Of a stretch of 64,000 nucleotides of DNA, positions 25,117-32,134 are shown one piece after another. Where the stretch lies: the NCBI RefSeq assembly GCF_019334725.1, contig NZ_CP079818.1, positions 434,001-498,000 of the forward strand, in the 5' to 3' direction. The position numbers and the translations under genes are program-made. Origin of the DNA: Neisseria perflava (GTDB lineage Bacteria; Pseudomonadota; Gammaproteobacteria; Burkholderiales; Neisseriaceae). Position 1 is the first letter of the stretch, and each line of letters starts with the position of its first letter. The notes below the pieces were generated by a model. That model made no database searches. It was given only the letters and a program-made list of their open reading frames with translations, and had not been told where the DNA came from.

Positions 25117-25347
25117 GGTTTGCGGGCGGATATAAAGTGGAAGACGGATGCTGCGGCATATGGGCGGCGATACCGGTTGAGGGTTTTGTAAAAATATTGC
25201 TCGCCACAGTTTTGTAAAGTGTATTGCCTTGCTGGCTTATCTTTAGGATGTTTGGCTTGTTATATTGTTTTGCCTGGGAGTACATCCATATTTTGTGTGT
25301 TATTAAGGCCTCAGCTTGAGTTGGTATGCTTTTATGACATCTCAGTT

Positions 25348-25376
25348 ATTATACTGTCTTTGTAATTTATTGTTAA
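25348..25376 (-). promoter_or_regulatory. Predicted promoter of the Sel1-repeat gene
   Basis: Minus strand: TTAACA, 17 bp, consensus TATAAT. Confidence 0.7.
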
Positions 25377-25432
25377 TGATAAATGCAGTTTTTATGTTTT
25401 ATTTACATGGTAGTAGCTAAGATATTGTTTGC

Positions 25433-25468
25433 TTCAGGCCGTCTGAAATGTTTTTCAGACGGCCTGAA
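25433..25468 (-). terminator. DUS terminator of the KpsC-KpsS hybrid gene
   Basis: TTCAGGCCGTCTGAA and TTCAGACGGCCTGAA form a 15-bp stem with a 6-nt loop, just past the stop codon. Confidence 0.82.
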
Positions 25469-25484
25469 CTTTTCCTTCACTAAG

Positions 25485-28247
25485 TCAGGTTGTCGGTGTG
25501 GAAGAGTCGGATGTGTTTTTGTGAGGAAAAAAGACCTTACTGTAGAAGTTACCGTTAATTTGGGTCACGTTGAGGTGGTACATTCGGTAGGCATGGAACA
25601 GCTCTTTATCAGGCGGTGTCGGATGATTCCAAAATTCTGCCAAGGTATTTTGGTCAGTAATGCCGGGAATATCATAATAGGCACGGCCGAGCACTTTGAC
25701 AGGCATATTGTGAATCAGGCCGGACAGGCCGCTGGTGCTGTTGATGGTGACCATGCCGAGGCCATGGCGCAGGAAAGCGGGCAGGGGGACATCATGGACG
25801 TAAGTCACGCGGCCTTTGAGTTCGGGGTGTTCTTTGATAAAGCGTTTAATGTCGCGCCAGTAGTCGATAAAGCCGCGGTCCATCGGATGATGCTTGATGA
25901 TGATGTTGGTATCGGCAGGCGCGTGCGCGGCGAATGAGCTCAAAACATGGAGCAGGAAGCTGCGGACGCTGGGAAAGTCGCAATGGATACGGACTTGGCT
26001 GTCGTTGAATACCTGCAGAGGAACAATAAAAAACTTGCCGTATTTGCCCGCCTCCACGCGTTTGGCGATTTGGATGTCTTCAATATAGTAGTTCAAACGC
26101 TTGAGGATGGAGAGCGACCACAGTTTGAGGTAATGGCCGGCATTGGATGCGCGGTGGTGGATGTAGTCGAGGTGGTGGATGTAGTCGGGGTAGTGGATGT
26201 AGTCGGGGTAGTGGATGTAGTCGGGGTAGTGGATGTAGTCGGGGTAGTGGATGTAGTCGGGGTAGTGGATGTAGTCGGGGTAGTGGATGTAGTCGGGATA
26301 GTGGATGAGCGTGCCGGCAATCAGCTGCCAAAGCTCAAGCCTGCGGCTGCGGCGTGGAATGGGCAGCAGATCTTGGGTAAGCCCCCAGCCTGCATAGAAA
26401 GGCAGGCCATAGCAGCTGACTTTTTTGCCGCGCAACAAGGCTTCAAAACCAGTCAGCGAAGTCATGGTGTGAACTTCGTCTGCGTATTGGAGACAGGTCA
26501 GGATATCGGCTTGCTCGGCGGTTTGGTCGGCATATCGTGCCGTATCTTCAGGGGAAATATGGCCGATGCGGTTACCGCTGACTACATCGGGATGCGGTTT
26601 GTAGATGATATAGGCATCGGGATTGCGTTCGCGTACGGTACGGAGCAGATCCAGATTGCGATAGATTTGGGGTGAACCGTAGCGGATAGACGCATCATCT
26701 TCAACCTGGCCGGGAACGAGGATCACGGTTTTGTCGGTTGACGGGACGGTGAAGTCTGAGCTGCCGACGTTGTATTTACTGATGTGGTTTTCGGTCAGCA
26801 TTTTTTGCAGCTTCAAGGCCGTCTGAAAGTCTTGATTGTCGAAGTTTTGGTTTTGCAGGATGTGTTCAAGACGGGACGGGGTTTCGGCGTTGAAATAAAT
26901 GCCCATATCGTCGGTAACGAGCGACAGTGGTGGGACTAAATTAGAACCAAGCCCGACCGAGCGGATAAAGCCGTCTTCCATGCGCAGCAGGGGGATGTTG
27001 TGTTGTTCGGCAAAACGGACGATGGCCTCTTTGCCGTTGCCCCAAGCAAGGATGCGTGCATCGTTGGATAGTTTGACCCCGGCCAGTTTTTGGGTGGAGG
27101 AGATAAATTTCAGACGGCATGAGGGTACGTTAAAGAACGGTTTGGCAACCGCGCGTTTCCACAAAGACATGCCGACGCAATACAACTCGCCACGCAATTT
27201 GTCGTTTTTGCGTTTGACCGTCGTCAGATAGTCGATGACATCAAAGAGGCTGCCTGCTTCACCGGTATTGGGGTTGAGGTAGCGGCTGTATTGCAGATAG
27301 GCCGCGGCGAAGAGTTGTAGCAAGTTGCGGGGGGCGCGGCGTTGGGTTTGAACAAGGCGGTTGATTTCAGGATGGCGGTCGTCACTCACGCCCCATCCGG
27401 CATACCACGGCAGGCCGAAGGTGGTCAGCGGTTTGCCGCACAAAAGCGCCTCAAAACCCATTTGTGAGGTAACGCAATAAACTTTATCGACGTTTTGCAA
27501 CAAAGAAATCGGATTGATGTCCTCTGCCAAAAGATGGACGCGGTGTTGCTGCGCCAGCTGGGTCAGATAGCCTTGTTTTTTGCCGCACAAAACATCGGGA
27601 TGGGTTTTGACCCAGATATCGGCTTGCGGGTTTTCATTCAAGGCCGTCTGAAACATCAGTTCAAACGTAGAGGCATCTGCGCCGCCATATTGGATGGCCA
27701 TATCGCCGAAGGTTTGATCAATGATGAGGACGGTTTCGGGTTTGGATGGGGAACGCAAAGGATGATCGTCTGAAAGTTCGGGCGCGTGGTTGTATTTGGA
27801 CAGGTGGTGTTGCAGGATGGAATCCATCGCCTGTCGCGCCTGAGCCAAGGTTTTAGACGGCATGGTATCGGCGGCGAGAATCAGTTGTTCCAAACGCGAA
27901 GGACGCGTGGTGTCGTAGTAGATGCCGATGTCGTCATAGACGATGGAGTAGGGCGGATAACCGGTGACACCTAGTCCGAGCGATCGCAAAAAGCCGTCTT
28001 CCAAAGCAATAAAGGGAAGCTGGTGTTCGGCGGCAAAAGCACGCGCTTTGTGTGTCGTCGGGCGCAAACCCCAGCCAACAACAGCCTCTGCTCCTTTTCC
28101 ATCTTTGCAGATATGAAATTCAGGCAATAGGGTGGAGAGATGGGGGATTTTGCGAATGCCACGAGAGGGAATGTAGGCGTTTTTCACAATGCGTTTTCGT
28201 CGATTATTGTTATTAATGGATTGTAGGCCGTCTGAAAAGAGGAACAT
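25485..28247 (-). CDS. KpsC (LipA/CtrE)-like capsule Kdo transferase fused to a C-terminal KpsS (LipB/CtrF)-like half
   Basis: A 920-residue protein. Residues 1-330 and about 370-650 are two related KpsC glycosyltransferase modules, each with a GW-LRP or GNGKE-type start, EDGF-RS-GLG, and a VKTHPD or YKPHPD motif. KpsC adds beta-Kdo residues to the lipid anchor of group 2-type capsules. Residues about 650-697 are eight HYPDYI-like units. Residues about 720-910 match the C-terminal half of KpsS (FIVPLQVFNDSQV, IIIKHHPMDRG). The KpsC C terminus and KpsS N-terminal half are missing. The frame is unbroken. The start at 28247 lies inside a DUS; a GTG about 20 codons later is possible. Confidence 0.85.
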   Translation of the reverse strand: MFLFSDGLQSINNNNRRKRIVKNAYIPSRGIRKIPHLSTLLPEFHICKDGKGAEAVVGWGLRPTTHKARAFAAEHQLPFIALEDGFLRSLGLGVTGYPPYSIVYDDIGIYYDTTRPSRLEQLILAADTMPSKTLAQARQAMDSILQHHLSKYNHAPELSDDHPLRSPSKPETVLIIDQTFGDMAIQYGGADASTFELMFQTALNENPQADIWVKTHPDVLCGKKQGYLTQLAQQHRVHLLAEDINPISLLQNVDKVYCVTSQMGFEALLCGKPLTTFGLPWYAGWGVSDDRHPEINRLVQTQRRAPRNLLQLFAAAYLQYSRYLNPNTGEAGSLFDVIDYLTTVKRKNDKLRGELYCVGMSLWKRAVAKPFFNVPSCRLKFISSTQKLAGVKLSNDARILAWGNGKEAIVRFAEQHNIPLLRMEDGFIRSVGLGSNLVPPLSLVTDDMGIYFNAETPSRLEHILQNQNFDNQDFQTALKLQKMLTENHISKYNVGSSDFTVPSTDKTVILVPGQVEDDASIRYGSPQIYRNLDLLRTVRERNPDAYIIYKPHPDVVSGNRIGHISPEDTARYADQTAEQADILTCLQYADEVHTMTSLTGFEALLRGKKVSCYGLPFYAGWGLTQDLLPIPRRSRRLELWQLIAGTLIHYPDYIHYPDYIHYPDYIHYPDYIHYPDYIHYPDYIHYPDYIHHLDYIHHRASNAGHYLKLWSLSILKRLNYYIEDIQIAKRVEAGKYGKFFIVPLQVFNDSQVRIHCDFPSVRSFLLHVLSSFAAHAPADTNIIIKHHPMDRGFIDYWRDIKRFIKEHPELKGRVTYVHDVPLPAFLRHGLGMVTINSTSGLSGLIHNMPVKVLGRAYYDIPGITDQNTLAEFWNHPTPPDKELFHAYRMYHLNVTQINGNFYSKVFFPHKNTSDSSTPTT
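26157..26300 (-). repeat. Eight tandem 18-bp repeats in the KpsC-KpsS hybrid gene
   Basis: On the plus strand the unit is GTGGATGTAGTCGGGGTA. The inner copies are identical and the outermost differ by one to three bases. Being 18 bp long, copy-number change would keep the frame and alter a His-Tyr-Pro-Asp-Tyr-Ile linker. Confidence 0.95.
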
Positions 28248-28262
28248 TCTTTCAGACGGCCT
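28225..28262 (-). terminator. DUS pair between rfbC and the hybrid gene
   Basis: AGGCCGTCTGAA and TTCAGACGGCCT with a 14-nt spacer. One arm overlaps the annotated start of the downstream gene, where it encodes FSDGL. Confidence 0.6.
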
Positions 28263-28270
28263 GAATAGTC

Positions 28271-28810
28271 TTAAAACGTGACTGCTTCGGTCAATACTTT
28301 GCCTGCCAAGTCTTTAGGCGACAGGTTTGGCTCGCCTTGCAGCGGCCAGTCGATGCCGACGGTCGGATCATTCCAAATCAGCGAGTGTTCGGCTTTTGGG
28401 TTGTAATAGTCTGTGCATTTATAGACGAACTCGGCTTCATCGCTCAGTACATAGAAGCCGTGAGCGAAACCTTCGGGTACCCACAGTTGGCGTTTGTTTT
28501 CTGCGGACAGAATCTCGCCTACCCATTTGCCGAAAGTGGGGGAGTCTTTACGCATATCGACAGCCACGTCGAATACTTCGCCGACAACCACGCGCACGAG
28601 TTTGCCTTGTGTGTTTTCAGTTTGATAGTGCAGACCGCGCAATACGCCTTTGCTGGATTTGGAGTGGTTTTCCTGCACAAAGGTGCGGTCGCAGACTTGG
28701 GTCTTGAACCACTCGTCGCGGAAGGTTTCCATAAAAAAGCCGCGCGCGTCGCCGAAGACTTGCGGCTCAAGCAGTTTTACGTCGGGAATGGCGGTATCAA
28801 TGATGTTCAT
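28271..28810 (-). CDS. rfbC: dTDP-4-dehydrorhamnose 3,5-epimerase
   Basis: Cupin enzyme that epimerises dTDP-4-keto-6-deoxyglucose at C3 and C5 on the way to dTDP-rhamnose. The 179 residues start MNIIDTAIPDVKLLEP, followed by FGDARGFFMETF, the catalytic His region KGVLRGLHYQ and EGFAHGFYVLSDEAEFVYKCTDYYNP. The ATG at 28810 is preferred over one five codons upstream. It is fourth in the galE-rfbB-rfbA-rfbC series of capsule-locus region D. Confidence 0.95.
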   Translation of the reverse strand: MNIIDTAIPDVKLLEPQVFGDARGFFMETFRDEWFKTQVCDRTFVQENHSKSSKGVLRGLHYQTENTQGKLVRVVVGEVFDVAVDMRKDSPTFGKWVGEILSAENKRQLWVPEGFAHGFYVLSDEAEFVYKCTDYYNPKAEHSLIWNDPTVGIDWPLQGEPNLSPKDLAGKVLTEAVTF

Positions 28811-28829
28811 CGTTTTATCTTTCATCTAA

Positions 28830-28857
28830 AGGCCGTCTGAAAAGTTTCAGACGGCCT
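28830..28857 (-). terminator. DUS hairpin between rfbA and rfbC
   Basis: AGGCCGTCTGAA and TTCAGACGGCCT with a 4-nt loop. Like hairpins separate every gene of this series, so the operon may rely on partial read-through. Confidence 0.7.
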
Positions 28858-28863
28858 CAAATA

Positions 28864-29730
28864 TTATTTTTTCAACAGGCGCAGCAAATATTGGCCGTAT
28901 TGGTTTTTCGACATCGGGCGTGCCAGCTCTTCCAGTTTTTCATCGGAAAGCCAACCGTTGCGCCAAGCAATTTCTTCCAGGCAGGCGATTTGCAGGTCTT
29001 GGATGTTTTGTACGGTTTGGACGAATGAAGCAGCTTCGTGCAGGCTCTCGTGAGTGCCGGTGTCCAGCCATGCAAAACCGCGTCCCAAAAGTTGCACCGA
29101 CAATGAACCGTCTTCCAAATACATTTGGTTGAGGTCGGAAATTTCCAATTCGCCGCGGGCAGACGGTTTGATTTGTTTGGCGAACTCGACGACGCGTTGG
29201 TCGTAGAAGTACAAGCCGGTTACCGCCCAATCGGATTTGGGCTGTTGTGGTTTCTCTTCGATAGACAGGGCGTTGAAGTTTTCGTCAAATTCAACCACGC
29301 CGAAACGCTCGGGATCTTTGACCTGATAACCGAATACGGTTGCGCCGTGGGTCTTGGCGGCGGCCTGTTTCAATGTTTGCGTAAATGATTGGCCGTAGAA
29401 AATATTGTCGCCCAAAACCAAGCAAACATTGTCGTTGCCGATAAATTCTTCACCGATGATAAATGCCTGTGCCAAACCGTCCGGACTGGGTTGAACGGCA
29501 TAGCTGATGGAAATGCCGAAATCGCCGCCGTCGCCAAGCAGGCGCTTGAAAGAGGCGTTGTCTTCGGGCGTGGTAATCACCAAAATATCGCGGATTCCTG
29601 CCAGCATCAGTACGGACAGCGGATAGTAAATCATGGGCTTGTCGTACACGGGCAGCAGTTGTTTGGATACTCCGCGTGTGATGGGGTAGAGGCGTGTGCC
29701 GCTGCCACCTGCAAGGATAATGCCTTTCAT
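28864..29730 (-). CDS. rfbA: Glucose-1-phosphate thymidylyltransferase
   Basis: Makes dTDP-glucose from dTTP and glucose-1-phosphate, the first step of dTDP-rhamnose synthesis. The 288-residue enzyme begins MKGIILAGGSGTRLYPITRG, the nucleotide-binding signature, and has PMIYYPLSVLMLAGI, VLGDNIFYG with the metal-binding Asp, EKPQQPKSDWAVTGLYFYD and GFAWLDTGTHESL. Length and motifs are standard for RmlA. Confidence 0.97.
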   Translation of the reverse strand: MKGIILAGGSGTRLYPITRGVSKQLLPVYDKPMIYYPLSVLMLAGIRDILVITTPEDNASFKRLLGDGGDFGISISYAVQPSPDGLAQAFIIGEEFIGNDNVCLVLGDNIFYGQSFTQTLKQAAAKTHGATVFGYQVKDPERFGVVEFDENFNALSIEEKPQQPKSDWAVTGLYFYDQRVVEFAKQIKPSARGELEISDLNQMYLEDGSLSVQLLGRGFAWLDTGTHESLHEAASFVQTVQNIQDLQIACLEEIAWRNGWLSDEKLEELARPMSKNQYGQYLLRLLKK

Positions 29731-29765
29731 GGGTTTTCTCCTGAGTAGTGTGTGTTTGCGTGATT

Positions 29766-29803
29766 CTCAGACGGCCTAATAGTGGGAACAGGCCGTCTGA
29801 AAA
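29766..29803 (-). terminator. DUS pair between rfbB and rfbA
   Basis: CTCAGACGGCCT (one mismatch) and AGGCCGTCTGAA with a 12-nt spacer. Confidence 0.6.
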
Positions 29804-29804
29804 C

Positions 29805-30872
29805 TTATTTTCCGGTGCCTAAACGCTCTAAACGATAGCTGCCGTTCAATACGTTTTGCCACCAGGTTTTGTTGTCCAAATACCATTGCACTGTTTTGCG
29901 GATGCCGGATTCGAATGTTTCCTGAGGTTTCCAGCCCAGCTCCCTGCCGATTTTGGCAGCGTCGATGGCGTAGCGCACGTCATGGCCGGGGCGGTCTTGT
30001 ACGAAAGTAATCAAATCTTCATAACGCGCCACGCCGGCCGGTTTTTCAGGAACAAGCTCTTCCAGCAGGGTGCAGATGGTTTTGACGACTTCAATATTGG
30101 CTTTTTCATTGTGGCCGCCGATATTGTAGGTCTCGCCGACAACACCTTCGGTAACAACCTGATACAGCGCGCGCGCGTGGTCTTCGACAAACAGCCAGTC
30201 GCGGATTTGCATACCGTCGCCGTAAACGGGCAGCGGTTTGCCGTCAAGCGCGTTCAGAATCATCAGCGGAATGAGTTTTTCCGGGAAATGGTAAGGGCCG
30301 TAGTTGTTGGAGCAGTTGGTTACAATGGTCGGCAAACCGTAAGTACGCAACCATGCGCGGACGAGGTGGTCGCTGGACGCTTTAGAGGCAGAGTAGGGGC
30401 TGGACGGCGCGTATGGCGTGGTTTCGGTGAACAAATCGTCCGTACCGTGCAAATCGCCATAGACTTCATCGGTAGAAATATGGTGGAAACGGAAGGCTTC
30501 GCGTTTTTCAGACGGCATTTGTTGCCAGTAGGCGCGGGCTGCTTCAAGCAGATTGAATGTACCGACGATATTGGTTTGGATAAACTCGCCTGCCGAATCG
30601 ATAGAGCGGTCGACATGGCTTTCCGCAGCCAAGTGCATCACGGCATCAGGCTGGTGTTGTGCGAATACGCGGTCGAGTTCGGCGCGGTCGCAAATATCCA
30701 CTTGCTCAAAAGCATAGCGAGGATTGCCTGCTACCTCGGTCAAAGATTCCAAATTGCCGGCATAAGTCAGCTTATCGACATTGACGACAGAGTCTTGGGT
30801 GTTTTGGATAATATGACGGACAACGGCAGAACCGATAAAGCCCGCGCCGCCGGTAACAAGGATTTTTTTCAT
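29805..30872 (-). CDS. rfbB: dTDP-glucose 4,6-dehydratase
   Basis: Short-chain dehydrogenase that converts dTDP-glucose to the 4-keto-6-deoxy sugar using bound NAD. The 355 residues open with KKILVTGGAGFIGSAVVRH. They also contain HLAAESHVDRSI, the catalytic triad region STDEVYGDL with YSASKASSDH (Tyr-xxx-Lys), and NCSNNYGPYHFPEKLIP. It matches RmlB over its full length. It lies between galE and rfbA in region D of the capsule locus. Confidence 0.97.
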   Translation of the reverse strand: MKKILVTGGAGFIGSAVVRHIIQNTQDSVVNVDKLTYAGNLESLTEVAGNPRYAFEQVDICDRAELDRVFAQHQPDAVMHLAAESHVDRSIDSAGEFIQTNIVGTFNLLEAARAYWQQMPSEKREAFRFHHISTDEVYGDLHGTDDLFTETTPYAPSSPYSASKASSDHLVRAWLRTYGLPTIVTNCSNNYGPYHFPEKLIPLMILNALDGKPLPVYGDGMQIRDWLFVEDHARALYQVVTEGVVGETYNIGGHNEKANIEVVKTICTLLEELVPEKPAGVARYEDLITFVQDRPGHDVRYAIDAAKIGRELGWKPQETFESGIRKTVQWYLDNKTWWQNVLNGSYRLERLGTGK

Positions 30873-30942
30873 AAGTTTCAGAGGATAGTCAAAATAATAT
30901 AAACAGATTATAGCAGACAGAAAGTGTGTTTTTCAGATAAAG

Positions 30943-30975
30943 AGGCCGTCTGAAAACATCTCTTTCAGACGGCCT
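30943..30975 (-). terminator. DUS hairpin between galE and rfbB
   Basis: AGGCCGTCTGAA and TTCAGACGGCCT with a 9-nt spacer. Confidence 0.7.
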
Positions 30976-30988
30976 GTATCAGTTCAAC

Positions 30989-32005
30989 TTAATCGTCGTA
31001 GCCATTTGGGTTGTTGCTGACCCAACGCCATGAATCTTCCATCATCTGCGCTAAATCACGCTTGGTTTCCCAACCGGTTTGCGCTTTGGTGTAGGCAGGG
31101 TCGGCATAGAAACAGGCCAAATCGCCATCGCGACGCGGTTTGATTTGGAATGGAATGGTCAAGTCGGAGGCCGCTTCAAAGGCACGGATGATTTCCAATA
31201 CCGAATAAGCACGTCCCGAACCCAAATTAAACAGGTGTACACCCGAAATATCGCTTTTCGCCTGCATCGCCGCCACATGGCCTTCCGCCAAATCCATCAC
31301 ATGGATATAGTCGCGCATACCCGTACCGTCTGGGGTAGGGTAGTCATCGCCGAAAACCGACAATTGCGGCAGCTTGCCTGAAGCCACTTGGCAGATATAA
31401 GGCAGCAGATTGTTTGGGATACCGTTTGGCTGCTCGCCGATCAAACCGCTTTCATGCGCACCGATAGGGTTGAAATAGCGCAACAAAATCACGCTCCAAC
31501 GCGGATCAGCCCTTTGGATATCCGTCAAAATGCGTTCCACCATAGACTTAGACGTGCCGTAAGGGCTGGTCGTATCCCCCGGTTGCATATCTTCCGTATA
31601 AGGCACTTTACCCGGATCGCCGTAAACCGTAGCCGATGAGCTGAACACAATCTTAAATACACCGGCACGCGCCATTTCTTCTACCAATACCAAGCTGCCA
31701 GACACATTGTTGTCATAGTATTTCATTGGTTCGGCCACGCTTTCACCGACTGCCTTCAAGCCGGCAAAATGAATGACAGCATCAATATCGTGTTCTGCAA
31801 AGATTTGACGCAACACTTCACGATCACGGATATCCCCTTGGTAAAAAGGCACAGACTTGCCGGTAATCTTTTCCAAGCGCGGGAGGATGTTGGCAGACGA
31901 ATTGCACAAATTGTCCAAAATCACGGCATTAAAGCCTGATTTCAACAGGGAAACAACGGTATGGGAACCGATAAAACCGGTACCGCCGGTGATAAGAATA
32001 GTCAT
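30989..32005 (-). CDS. galE: UDP-glucose 4-epimerase
   Basis: Interconverts UDP-glucose and UDP-galactose, supplying galactose for lipooligosaccharide. The 338-residue protein has the NAD-binding ILITGGTGFIGSHTVVSLL, the SSSATVYGDP and YGTSKSMVERIL blocks (catalytic Ser-Tyr-Lys) and LRYFNPIGAHESG, all diagnostic of GalE. It is the first gene of the region D series and is divergent from tex, as in the meningococcal capsule locus. Confidence 0.97.
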   Translation of the reverse strand: MTILITGGTGFIGSHTVVSLLKSGFNAVILDNLCNSSANILPRLEKITGKSVPFYQGDIRDREVLRQIFAEHDIDAVIHFAGLKAVGESVAEPMKYYDNNVSGSLVLVEEMARAGVFKIVFSSSATVYGDPGKVPYTEDMQPGDTTSPYGTSKSMVERILTDIQRADPRWSVILLRYFNPIGAHESGLIGEQPNGIPNNLLPYICQVASGKLPQLSVFGDDYPTPDGTGMRDYIHVMDLAEGHVAAMQAKSDISGVHLFNLGSGRAYSVLEIIRAFEAASDLTIPFQIKPRRDGDLACFYADPAYTKAQTGWETKRDLAQMMEDSWRWVSNNPNGYDD

Positions 32006-32134
32006 TGGTTTTCCTTATACAGCATATGTTATCTTGTTTTGAATGAAGTGTATCAGTATTATCCTTTGTCTTCCCAAAAATTATCTTACGTTGTGCTGTC
32101 CTATCAATCGTTCAGATGGAATATGAAGGAATAT

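Larger units (their letters stand above)
25117..25484 (-). other. AT-rich intergenic region with leader of the Sel1 gene
   Basis: No convincing gene. The stretch holds the predicted Sel1 promoter (25348-25376), a leader of about 225 nt, and a DUS hairpin next to the KpsC-like gene. A 61-codon minus-strand frame overlaps the Sel1 start but has no ribosome binding site or recognisable features. Confidence 0.5.

Noticed and set aside
25100..25285. A 61-codon minus-strand frame in the Sel1 leader overlapping its start
   Set aside because: No ribosome binding site, composition unlike coding sequence, and no recognisable feature. The predicted promoter is better explained by the Sel1 gene.
26157..26300. 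Possible CRISPR array or phase-variation on/off repeat
   Set aside because: The repeats are directly adjacent without spacers, so it is not a CRISPR. The unit is a multiple of three, so copy change would not switch the frame.
25947..26675. A plus-strand frame across the repeat region giving VVDVVGVVDVVG repeats
   Set aside because: It is the complement of the 18-bp repeats in the KpsC-KpsS gene. The minus-strand frame is far longer and carries known motifs.
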